Source of the DNA: Terebella lapidaria
Taxonomy: Eukaryota; Annelida; Polychaeta; Terebellida; Terebellidae
DNA: 64,000 nucleotides
NCBI GenBank assembly: GCA_949152475.1
Contig: OX424570.1
Span: forward strand, 1,662,181-1,726,180
Reading direction: 5' to 3'
In this document: positions 36,200 through 46,431 of the stretch, piece after piece
Numbering within the stretch: the stretch's first letter is position 1
Layout of the letters: each line of letters begins with the position of its first letter
Notes under the pieces: model-generated
What the model saw: the letters and a program-made list of their open reading frames with translations, nothing else
The model's database searches: none
What the model was told of the DNA's origin: nothing
Translations under genes and position numbers: made by a program

Positions 36200-37260
36200 G
36201 GGATCAAACACCCTCTTTAATGTGGAGTTAAGGGTGATTGTAATTTGGGTAATTTTCATAAAACAATTCCGACCAATCTGCCCTAGCAATATTCCATTTC
36301 GGGATCCGAAAGTAGGAAAATGATCACTGCCACACAGGTCATCATAGAAATCATTTGACAATGAGGGATGACCCAATAAGATATCACTAACTAAAAATGT
36401 TCCATATGCTATGGGGCTTATTGAAACAAAACAAAGGCATATTATCATTATATATGTGCACAAATCCAGCAATACACATGAATTGCACACATTAATTAAA
36501 ATCAGCCCAAGAGCTAAGAAAGGCACAGGAGAATTACTTTTAATCAACAACTTTTTTCCACCAAAATTGCCGTTTTGACCTTTCAAAGTCGTTAAAGGTC
36601 GAATTCAAGGTCACTACTGAAACCGCAATACACGTATATGATTTTCTATTTGAATGTGCCGATATTTAACCTCTATCTTGAAGTGTTCTAGGAGTTTACT
36701 CTGTACAGCTCCCATTATGAAGGGAAAATTGCGTGATATTTTTGGCTGCAAATCACTCAAATCGAATAATATATTGATATTTGTCTCATAAGGTGCTTTT
36801 GTTGCCAGTAAATCGAGCAAACTCTCACCTTCATTCGATTTGAATAATAAATCATTCAAAATATTATCACACTCAAGAAGTGGGCATATTAAAACTTATT
36901 CTGGTGCAAGAAAAGGTTGATATTTGTCTCAAAACCATGGATGACTTTGATTTCATTTCGTCTGTTTGAGAATTTTTTTTTCTCAATTCGGTAATCTTTC
37001 CAGGCATTGGCCTTTTTTTGGCTTGGCACATATTCCCATATAATGTATTTATTAATTTCGTACAAAGTACAAGTGCGAGATACAATACAACAGTGATCCA
37101 AATCAACATTAACACATGAGGTGGTGTACAATTGATCATTCAACTCGTCAATCTCAGACGATTCAAACTGAGGTAGTATTATTTGGCGACATTTGCCCAA
37201 AGAGTGTAACATCATTGATGTTGATACACTCTTTGATTTGACATCTAACACATCTCGGTA
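36200..37260 (-). pseudogene. Possible LINE endonuclease remnant
   Basis: Minus-strand frames include LLGHPSLSNDFYDDLCGSDH followed by FPTF. The Gly-Ser-Asp-His-Phe-Pro motif is the C-terminal signature of APE-type endonucleases of non-LTR elements. Further frames (HSLGKCRQIILPQFESSEI and on) fit a decayed retroelement, but no RT motif is visible. The segment 36,555-36,740 is shared with 40,580-40,745 and overlays this region. Confidence 0.35.
36555..36740. repeat. Dispersed repeat C, copy 1
   Basis: CGTTTTGACCTTTCAAAG, TTTGAATGTGCCGATA and CAGCTCCCATTATGAAGG follow in the same order as at 40,580-40,745. Confidence 0.75.
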
Positions 37261-37869
37261 ACAGAGGCACAGTCTTCTTCATTGTGTGGTTTAAATTAAC
37301 CGCGGGAGTTTTCTTGCAGTTGATGACATTACGTTTGTTGACAGAGTAAGAAGAACTTTTGTAAGATAAAGAGTTAGACACGACAGAACCGCTAATCTGA
37401 ACACGCCAGTCTGGTGCATAATTGGACGAGAGCAGTACCGGTTCTTGATTTAAAAAAAAAACCTGGTGTACATTCGAATGTGCCCATTCACACCATCGAC
37501 GTATAAATCAAGTAGATCTAGGCCTACTTAATACCTAGACCCCCCCCCCCCCTCACCCCAAAGCATAAGAATTTGCTAAATAAAATTTTCCCTAATATGT
37601 CAAATATTAATTGTCATTGCCGCGATTCTAAATTTGACCACATTAACGAAATAAGGAATAACAACTAAAAACAGTCTAAGAACAATGTGTTCAGTCCGTG
37701 CTGACCTACGTGTAAATTCTCTTCAGAAATCATTTGCATTTTGCAATATTGTTATCAGTTTCGACCCAAGAAATTTCAACCCAAATAGTGAAGATGTTTC
37801 GAATTCAGGTATCGGATGCGCATGGGAAATTGAATCCAGTTTCTTTATTCGTCCAGTGTCCAGTGTCCT
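37261..37869. other. AT-rich DNA with a C13 run at 37,540-37,552
   Basis: No gene is supported. This would be the 3' flank of the first caveolin-like exon. Confidence 0.5.
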
Positions 37870-38187
37870 TTATTGGTCCGTGCACTGTCGCGTTTCTTCC
37901 ATTCCTCTGTTTCTGTCCATTAAGTTCACATCAATTCTGAAATATCCTCGAATGTAGAAGAAAGCTTGTCCAAACGAGAAGACCCACACACGAATGCAGA
38001 CGATACACCTGGTCAGGCCCAGGCACACGGATAAAGCGCATGCGCAAAGTCGGATCCAAGTGAAGAACAGCACGATGATTGGCTGAATGGCCCAGACCTG
38101 CACCGCGGCGTTGATTCCATAGATTAGGCCGCAAATCGAAACCGAAAGCCAGCCACATAGCTGCGAGGTCACGATGAAAGTCACGGC
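37870..38187 (-). CDS. Caveolin-family terminal exon, paralogue 1
   Basis: Caveolins insert a hairpin into the inner leaflet and oligomerise to shape membrane pits. The exon starts after the acceptor CTTCGTCACAG| at a codon boundary and ends in TAA. After AVTFIVTSQLCGW comes LIYGINAAVQVWAIQP, which aligns with the caveolin hairpin ([20 protein letters not shown]), then FGQAFFYIRGYFRIDV, matching the C-terminal ...AVGKIFSNVRINLQ of vertebrate caveolin. Several cysteines between these blocks suit palmitoylation. About 105 residues are encoded. The N-terminal exon with the FEDVIAEP-like signature was not found in the window, so the gene is partial as seen. Confidence 0.75.
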   Translation of the reverse strand, partial: AVTFIVTSQLCGWLSVSICGLIYGINAAVQVWAIQPIIVLFFTWIRLCACALSVCLGLTRCIVCIRVWVFSFGQAFFYIRGYFRIDVNLMDRNRGMEETRQCTDQ

Positions 38188-39467
38188 CTGTGACGAAGAA
38201 AACAACGAACGATAATTATCTGATTATTTTGTTTGGATATGTTGCTCGAATACTGTTGATAAACTGTTATGTCAGTTTGTGTATTGATAAGTATTTTGTT
38301 GCAGTTATGCATGTATATTATTATCTATGCACTTATCATGCTTATGTGGACAAACCCTAGATTTACTGTATTTTCAATTGAATGTGTCACAGTTCAGTTC
38401 AAATAATATGTAGATCAGATCCTAAATATAATCAAAAGATCCAACCCTTTCCTTGTTAATCTTACGTAGGCCTATTATTAATATGCTTTAATCCCATGGA
38501 ATTTTTTTTTTTCAACATATAGCATTTCACGAAAAATAAAGTAGCAATCATAAAAGCATGTCATTCCAATGAAGTAAAACAGTTTTTTTAATCACGGCCT
38601 CATGGCCTATATATGTCTATTGCAAGTTTTGCTATATATTTTATTAGAATTGTTTAAATAATAAGGTTGGATAAATAAATGTAACTCAACAGCAAATTAC
38701 AAGGATAATATATTTTATTCGACAGCGTTTACACGAATGACAACCCCGAATTGACTCCCGACAGAAAATATTCCGAAACATGGTCTACACACATGACACA
38801 GTTAAAATATCTGAATCCGATTTTATTGAAATTTAGACATGCATGTTCCGTGAAACAACCTAAAACTTCTTCGCTTGAATAGTACAAAATATCAAAATAG
38901 TACAAATATTTGCAACTATGTCACACATCACTTGATTATTAGGTCGAGTTATAATGTTATTTTCTGAGTCAGTTCATTGAAAAGACACCAATTATACTCG
39001 CATCGTCTCGAGTTTCGAAAGAATGTGATAATATATAACATTATCATAAATACATGTATAGGCATGTGTATTTACAAAGACTGCAGGTTAATAAGGTCAT
39101 AATGGACATTTATTACACGGATCACTCACACACCGGCTTTCTGGCCAATGTAGTCATAATGATAATCTGTGTAACGTTACATATCATGCACAGCCAGCAT
39201 AAAAAAATAAGAGCACACAAAAGGCACGTTATACATGTAAGTCGAAATGACATTTCGGAAGTTTGAATCACAGCAAACTGAAACACAACTAAATAATCTT
39301 TACCCAATTTCGAATGTCTAATTATATATTATACGACAAGCAAAATAATTACGACTATAAGGTCCAAAAACTTAATTATCGCATTTTCCGGATGTCTATC
39401 CAAAAATTAAGTTTCCTCCCACAGTTGACCCATTTTTCATCGTCCCGTCCGTTCATCGTCAGCGCGA
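38188..39467. other. AT-rich DNA between the caveolin exons
   Basis: Intron or intergenic spacer. I looked for an upstream caveolin exon on the minus strand and saw none. Confidence 0.5.
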
Positions 39468-39785
39468 TCATTTGTCTTCGGCGTCGGCGGTGGCCCCGTA
39501 GTTGTACGTCGACGTCGAGTTGGTGACGTTGAGGCCGGTCAAGTCAGTGCGGAAGCGCCCCCTGATGTAGGCAAGACTCTGGCCGAGCGACTGGCAGCAC
39601 GGGTCGCAGCAGGCGCGCACACAGGCGCGGTTACACGCGAAACACAGTCGGAACCAGGTGAACAGCAGCTTGATGACAGGCTGCACGACCCAGATCTGCA
39701 CGGCCGCGTTGACGCCGTAGATACAGCCGCAGACCAGCACCGAAATCCAGCCGAAGATATCCGAGAGAACGTAGAATACGCCGCT
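39468..39785 (-). CDS. Caveolin-family terminal exon, paralogue 2
   Basis: It has the same architecture and identical length (318 bp) as the exon at 37,870-38,187. The acceptor CACACACCAACAG| falls at a codon boundary and the stop is TGA. It encodes SGVFYVLSDIFGWISVLVCG followed by CIYGVNAAVQIWVVQPVIK, the caveolin membrane hairpin. Next come CVRACCDPCCQSLGQSLAYI and RGRFRTDL, where CDP...G..I..R matches the vertebrate HTVCDPLFEAVGKIFSNVR block. It is closer to classical caveolin than paralogue 1, and it is Cys-rich. Higher GC than its flanks supports coding. Upstream exons are not identified. Confidence 0.8.
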   Translation of the reverse strand, partial: SGVFYVLSDIFGWISVLVCGCIYGVNAAVQIWVVQPVIKLLFTWFRLCFACNRACVRACCDPCCQSLGQSLAYIRGRFRTDLTGLNVTNSTSTYNYGATADAEDK

Positions 39786-40579
39786 CTGTTGGTGTGTGAG
39801 GAAGAAATAACAACGTGAAATGATTTTCAACGGCAAATATTGTGTTCAGGTAATTAGTAACAGAGTGACTAGTATTTATTCGATTTATGAGTTAGACGAA
39901 GCATTATGGCATCCCAATCACGTTCTGAGATGTAAAAAAAGTTGAAGATCGTGCCTTGCACTTATCCGAATGTACTAAATGCATTTTATTTCCATGCAAT
40001 GAATCCGCTATGTACTGGAAATGAGCTTTAGCATATTGGCAGCTCTTTTATGATTAAGCATTGAAAGGTTCAAAGCCCAGATGTTAAATTAAACACACCT
40101 GTCAGTCGTTTTCCACCAACAATGATAAGTTCGGTATTATTGACGTTAGTTCGTCATGCTTGACGTTATTGAAAGCCATGTTAGAAATTTTTGTCGTTAT
40201 TTTTGATGCATGATTGCAATTTAATTAAGTAGTAAAATTGAAACATAGCACCAAGGGTGCTGTAGCTTACCGGCAATCATGTGAATTGCGTAGAATACTG
40301 AATACATCTAAATTGTTACACTGATGTTAAAATCTATATGTTAAAACATGTTCGTAAATGTTGATAGAAACACATTTTCTGTATAGACTATAATACGAAA
40401 TCAAGTTACATATTGAAAGATTTTTTTCGTTAATGACAAATTTTCACAGACAGTCGATTCAAAGGCAACAAAACTTACACACATCACAAAGGTACATAAG
40501 GATAATATTATACATGATTTTGAGGAAAACTGTCTGAATAGATTTTGAGAAACTGACCACCAAAGGCAAAATTCATCGT
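39786..40579. other. AT-rich DNA upstream of caveolin-like exon 2
   Basis: Intronic or intergenic, with no supported exon. Confidence 0.5.
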
Positions 40580-41226
40580 TTTTTAGACAAAAAAGAGCGT
40601 TTTGACCTTTCAAGGTGATTGTAGGCCAAACCAAGGTCACCACTCAAACCGCTATATATGATTTCCCATTTGAATGTGCCAATACTTAGGCTCTATCTTT
40701 AAGTGTTCTATGAGTTTACTCCGCACAGCTCCCATTATGAAGGAAAATTTGGGTGAAATTTTCCAAGTCCAAAAAAATTTTCAATGGCCAAAAAAAATTT
40801 TTTTTTTTGCTGGAAATGGCTCAAAATGAATACTGACTCGATTTGAGACCAAAAAATTTTTTTTCGCCGACCCGTCAAAAAATCAAAATGGCCGCCACAC
40901 GCAGACCGGCGATTCAAGGGCAACGAAACTTATACATGTCATAGAGGTATATGAGAGGAATGTTTTGAAACAAAAATCTCAAAACTGATACAAAAATGGC
41001 CACCAAAGTCCAAAATTGCCAATTTTTCGCCAAAAATGGCCCCCAAATCGGCAAAAACGATTCAATCAAAAAAAATTAAAAAACGTTCTTAGATATTTGC
41101 CTAAGGTATGTTCTGACAAATTCATGGGGAAATTCATCATGCCAAAAAAAAGTTACAGACCCGGACGGACGACGGACGAAAAACCACGATAATAGCTTAT
41201 CGGCCCAAAGGGCCGGTAAGCTAATA
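40580..41226. repeat. Dispersed repeat C copy 2 with hairpin end
   Basis: 40,580-40,745 matches 36,555-36,740. The copy continues through A/T-rich blocks (CCAAAAAAAATTTT, CAAAATGGCCGCCA) and ends in a strong hairpin AGCTTATCGGCCC-AAA-GGGCCGGTAAGCT followed by CTAAT. A GC hairpin just before CTAA is what Helitron 3' ends look like, but no helicase is present, so this is only suggestive. Confidence 0.6.
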
Positions 41227-42453
41227 AAAGAGTGGTTTCCGCTTGCAGATAAAATACGATGCTAAATATGTAAAAACAAAATTGGAAATACTTTTGACGT
41301 ATTACAAAATGCAAGAAATAAACATCCTGACACATTTTAAGATGTCATATAAAACATAAAACATGGTTGCGCAGTTTTTTCCCATACGAAAGCGCCACAT
41401 CAATGTCTATACAGTTCATATAGATCGTCATACGATCAGTCACATCAAAGTGAATGACACGGCAAAATGTGAACACCCTCAATCAAATTATCTCCCCCGA
41501 AGTCTACTTAGACGTGTTATATCTTTGCCTGACCGTCAGTACTGGTTTTTGGCCCTGAGCTTTCGTAGCCGTCGGCAAGTCTGTGTTTAAAAAAACATCC
41601 TACTAAATTCATGCTCAAAACCAATGTATCACTGTCCATCGCTGCAATACAACATTAATATTAATACATTAATATTAGCAGTATATTGTATGAGATTACC
41701 GGAATGTCTCGGCTTTTATTGCAATGTCGAGAATTCTACACCAATGTAGGCCTATGCTGAATCTAAAAGAGTCGTCAGAGAAGTCGGAAAACAAAAAGAA
41801 ATACATATAGGGTGATGTCAACGACCATCGGTCAATCACATATACCCTAAAGGACTTTCTTCACGCTGGGAAAAACATTCCTGTTGCGTACATAATAGAT
41901 TTCCAGCACACGGTTGTTATGTAGCACCATGAGGCTTTATAACAGGTTAAACGTCAACATATATTAAATACTAGGCTTTATAACAGGTTAAACGTCAACA
42001 TATATTATATACTTATCAATAATACATTTAATACTATTATTACATTTTTCTTTCTTTTATAAACATGTTTTTTCTTTAAATCAATAAAAACCAATATCGT
42101 CAACTTCTCTGTGATATAACGTCAAGAATGATTAACTTGTGTAATCATACTGTCAATAATTTAACGCCGTACACAATTGGGGATGCGTAGGTTTCCCTAT
42201 TAATAACCACTTTTTCCGTATGTAACATCATTGTACTGATGAATCAAATAGTCATTACATATACTTATTGACCGGTTTTTGCGCCTTTTCAAGAGCTGGA
42301 GAACAATATTTAGAGTTAACCATCAAACGCAAATTGTATATTACTTACAATGTTGCTTGAATCCACAGTTGGACTACATATCAAGATATATATAGTATCT
42401 GTGTACTCTGCACATAACTATCACGATATTAATTGTTCCATATCAGGTTTATT
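41227..42453. other. AT-rich DNA with one 41-bp duplication
   Basis: No gene is supported. AGGCTTTATAACAGGTTAAA plus CGTCAACATATATTAAATACT is repeated in tandem at 41,932-42,013. Confidence 0.6.
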
Positions 42454-43661
42454 ACTTGCCGGAATCTAAAGATTTCGGCAAGTATGTTGATCGGTTTGTG
42501 GATGTGTTTGTGTGTTTGTGCGCACTCTAGCGTCCACAGTTCTTGATTAAAAGCTTCCAAAATTCGTGTGCAGAATCTGTAGAATACCGGCCAGAAAACG
42601 TCCTATTTTGGTGTGTCTAGGTCAAAGGTCAAGGTCAAGGTCAAGCAAAACGTCGAAAACACATAAGTGGCCATAATTTCGGTTCTAATGGTCCTAGAGA
42701 CTTCAAATTAAGTTCATATTGTAGATAAACTCGAGTTCTATCTTCTGCGACCTTGACTTTGACCTTTGACCTTGACCTTGAGAAGTTCGCCTGAGGTCGA
42801 ACATTTGACCTTGGAGGTCACCTCCTCTGATTTTCGATCTGATGCTTGGAAACGATGTGGGACCGGTCCCTTATGCTCAATGTCAATTTTCAGCCCGATC
42901 GGCCAATTCGTTATGACGTAATTGACGTTTCTATGGCAACGAAATCGGCCCCATTATAAGCGAAATTGCATGTTTCAAGCTGACGATGCTGATAAAAGCG
43001 TCAATAATGTGCGTAAAAATCTGATAATACACCATTTTATAGTCAAGGATGAGTTCTTTTGTTCCAGAAAATTTCAAGGTCAAAGGTCGAAAGTCAAGGT
43101 CAATATTGACCTGCAAGTGAAAACTATGTGGGTCACTATATCTCAGGGAGTAAGCAAGATAGAGACACGAAAGTAAATCCACAGTATTGCACTCACTTAG
43201 CCTAACAACTTTTGCATTACACTTAAGGCGTATGACCGATAGCCTTTGCAAGCGCCTGAGGTCGATGTTGACCTCAAAAATGACCTTGACCTCGACCTTT
43301 TGCAAAAATATCGAGTAGTAGCTCGTTTGAAAGGTCTTCGAGAGTACTTTCCAAATATGTTGTCATTTTCGGAATCGAATGTCAATTGACGTCATAATGA
43401 CGTCAAACGTGATTTCAGACTGACATTTTGGCCTTTTGAGTGTCAGATGTGCAAAGTTATAACATTTACTGCATATTTACCATATGCAAACGATATGGAG
43501 TCGTCCTCGTCCTGTCAATTTTTAGCACAATTGATATATCCGTTTTGACGTAATTGACGTTTTTGTGGCAACAAATCGGTAAAATTTCAAAGGAAACTCA
43601 TCATTTGAAGATATTATGATCTTGTCTGGTTATAGTATAACATATATAAACACGATAATAT

Positions 43662-45048
43662 TGTAACGGTTTTGGGGCGTACCCAAAGGTTTCCCCTAGG
43701 TAATTATGTTAGTGTTTTGTGATATTATGGTTAAATAACCGTTTATTAGGGTGTATATGTGTTTAAAGGTTCATACGGTTCCGTATTGTTAATGTTTTAA
43801 AGGTTTTCCGTCTCGCAACTTAGTAATTTATGATGTCGGTAAAGCCGGAGACGGATCCGGAGACGGAGACGGAACCGGACACGGAGCCGGAACAATGGAG
43901 TACAAAAACGTAATGACGTTATTTCCGGAAGGTCATGTGATCAGCCTCATTTTCGGTTTAAAAGGTGACGTGTCAGCCACTGATTGGTTCTAGAGTGTTT
44001 TTAGAAATCCGGAAAATATCAGTGTTTTGGCGGACTATGACGTCACAATAGGTTGGTCACGTGACGTGGGTCTCAGGTCTATAAAAGCCCCCGCTTCACA
44101 GCGGACGGCGGAGTTGGTGTCCTGACGTCGACCTGTGCAGACCCCTTCTCCCATAGCAGAGTACTCCCTTGTTCCGGATAGAGTCATCCAGATGATAGCA
44201 GTTAAGTCTTCCGACTGTGAACTTGGAAAATAAACATGAAAACTTCAACCGAGTTGTTTTTCCGTGTTCGTTAGGGAACTGGAAGTTATAATAAAGTTAG
44301 TTTCCGGAAAAGACAGTTATACGGAGTAAAGGGAGATAAGACTACAGTCGGTTAAGACCAAGTTGTAACGACGTCTTAGGGTGATCTAAGAACCCAGATC
44401 ACCGAGGAAGGAGTCGGAGACGGAGACGGAGGTGGAAATCAACGGAGCAACTACGGAGGCGGTATCGGACGGAGCAGTTGCAGAGACGGGAACGACGAAG
44501 CAGTTGCAGAGGCGGTACCGGACGACGGAGTTGCAGAGGCAGTACCTGACGGAGCGGTTGCGGTAACCGGAAGTAGGAACACTTCCGAGATACTCCATTT
44601 CAGGTGCAGTCGCAGGTTGCGGTGAGGCGGAGCCAACCGGAGCAGATTGCAGTGCGGCGGAACCTGGCAGAGCGGTTGCAGTATTCGGAAACGGCAACGT
44701 TCCCGGATTCTTTATTCCAGGCGCAGTCGCAGTTTGCAGTAAGACGGAAAACGACGGAGCTGTTGCAGTAAAGCGGTTTCCCGACGGAGCAGTTGCAGTA
44801 CCCGGAGACGGAAACGCCTCCGGATCCTTACTTTACAGGTGCAGTTGCAGATTAGCAGTCGGGCAACGGTTAAGAGGTCCATTCCAGACCACGCTACCAA
44901 CCTTAGAGACTTCTAGCCGGAGTTCAACCGTACAACAGTAGCAGTTTCCCGGAGTTTTACCGTTTCAGCTCCGGTTAAACAACAACTCACCCACCTCCCT
45001 AGAAAATCGGTTCATCAAGACGTCACAGAAGGGTTCAAACCCGTTACA
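43662..45048 (+). repeat. 5' LTR of element B
   Basis: Begins TGTAACGGTTTTGGGG and ends AAACCCGTTACA. The U3 promoter cassette has ATTGG (43,983), TGACGTCA (44,038), TCACGTGA (44,057) and TATAAAAG (44,080-44,087). The polyadenylation signal AATAAA is at 44,229-44,234, giving a short R region. The U5 side is unusually long and built of GCAGTTGCAG/GACGGAG-like words. Confidence 0.95.
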
Positions 45049-45054
45049 ACTTTT

Positions 45055-45072
45055 TGGTGGCAGCGGTGGGAT
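45055..45072 (+). promoter_or_regulatory. Primer-binding site (tRNA-Leu type)
   Basis: TGGTGGCAGCGGTGGGAT, six bases after the LTR, is complementary to the 3' end of animal tRNA-Leu (ATCCCACCGCTGCCACCA). Confidence 0.8.
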
Positions 45073-45082
45073 CATCTGCAGT

Positions 45083-46369
45083 ATGACTACTAGACGGGGC
45101 AAATTGGCGGAACAGCAGCTGAAGGCAGCCGTGTCGGACACGGAGCAGCCTGTAGGAGCAGTAGGAGCTGAGCCGTTGCAGATGCCGGTTGCGGAAAAGG
45201 AAGCGGTTCGTCCTGCCGAGCGGAAGCTGTTGCAGCCGGAAATGCAGAAAGCAGTTGCAGACGAGCCCCTCCGGGTTCCTCAAGGAGAACAGCCTGCAGA
45301 GCAGTTAGCAGAGGCGGAAATTAACTTTCCGGACCAGGCTGGCGATCGGGAACCGGATGCGGACCCGGAAGGCGGAGAGAACTTAGTCGACAACCTGACC
45401 AGATTATTGGCGACCCAAATGGAGGTGTTTCAGCAGCACCTGGCAGTAACCGGAAAGCAGCAGCAGGCAGAAGCAGTACAACAGCCAGCACCAAGGGCAG
45501 GAGTAGCCAGATTAATGACATACGACGGAACTGATCCGTGGCCGGAATATGAGGCTCACCTCCTTGAATACGCTCGGTACTACCGTTGGACAGCAGAGGA
45601 AAAGGCGCTGAACTTATGTGTCAGTTTGAGGGGTAACGCCCGCAGCATACTACTGGATCTGTCCGCGGAGCAGAGACGCAGCTTTGATACGGTTGTGGCG
45701 GCATTAAAACAGCAGTTTTGTCCGGGAGAGAAAACATTTGTTTTCCAGGCAGAATTGCAGACACGGAAATTGCAGCCGGAGGAGGAGCTGTCCGAGCTGG
45801 CCAGAGACATACGGAGCAAGACGCGGCTAGCTTACCCAAAAGCAGATCCGGCAACAACAGAAGTGCTCATGAAGATGCATTTCTGCAACAGCCTGACTAA
45901 CCGAGATATGCGGTTGTCGGTATTGAAAAGCCACCCGGAAACGCTGTCGCAGGCCCTGGCTTTCGCTACCGAGTATGAGAGTATCATGAAAACGGACAAC
46001 AGCAGACCAGCGGAGCGACACCGGACGAGGCAGCTGAACACGGAGCCGGAGTGGAGCCAGCAGGTGAACGAATTGCGGAAGCAAGCCGAGCAGACTCAGC
46101 AGCAGATGGCGGATCTGATGACTCAGGTCAAGGAAGCGGTTAGCCGGCAGCAGCAGCAGCGCAGTTCCCGAGCGGATTTAGAATGTTTCAACTGTGGCCG
46201 GAAAGGGCATTTTGCCCGAGACTGTAGGCAGCCGAAGCAGCAGCAGCAGCGGCGTCAACCACAACAGCAGCAGTCGCCGCGACAACAGCAGCAGCAGCAG
46301 CAGCCGCAGCAGCAGCAGCAGCAACAATTGCAGCAGCCACGACAGCAGCAGCAGCAGCCGGAAAACTAG
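45083..46369 (+). CDS. Gag of LTR element B
   Basis: 428 residues. An acidic, Gln/Glu/Ala-rich N-terminal part leads to a retrotransposon-gag domain (MTYDGTDPWPEYEAHLLEYA ... LNLCVSLRGNARSILLDLS ... ALKQQFCPG), a zinc knuckle CFNCGRKGHFARDC (C-x2-C-x4-H-x4-C) and a C-terminal tail that is almost pure Gln from CAG/CAA repeats. Expected role: RNA-binding particle protein. The first 30 or so codons are the same in element C. Confidence 0.93.
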   Translation: MTTRRGKLAEQQLKAAVSDTEQPVGAVGAEPLQMPVAEKEAVRPAERKLLQPEMQKAVADEPLRVPQGEQPAEQLAEAEINFPDQAGDREPDADPEGGENLVDNLTRLLATQMEVFQQHLAVTGKQQQAEAVQQPAPRAGVARLMTYDGTDPWPEYEAHLLEYARYYRWTAEEKALNLCVSLRGNARSILLDLSAEQRRSFDTVVAALKQQFCPGEKTFVFQAELQTRKLQPEEELSELARDIRSKTRLAYPKADPATTEVLMKMHFCNSLTNRDMRLSVLKSHPETLSQALAFATEYESIMKTDNSRPAERHRTRQLNTEPEWSQQVNELRKQAEQTQQQMADLMTQVKEAVSRQQQQRSSRADLECFNCGRKGHFARDCRQPKQQQQRRQPQQQQSPRQQQQQQQPQQQQQQQLQQPRQQQQQPEN

Positions 46370-46431
46370 AGCGGGTCGCGGAAAAGGGGAAATCCGGGAC
46401 CCGGAAGAGAGGACACCCCCATAACCGGCAG

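Noticed and set aside
39054-39307. Upstream caveolin exon between the two terminal exons
   Set aside because: No FEDV-like signature and the frames are AT-rich with hydrophobic runs only.
44451-45283. Minus-strand Leu/Arg-rich ORFs over the LTR and gag
   Set aside because: They are shadows of GCAG/CGGA word composition opposite gag and LTR.
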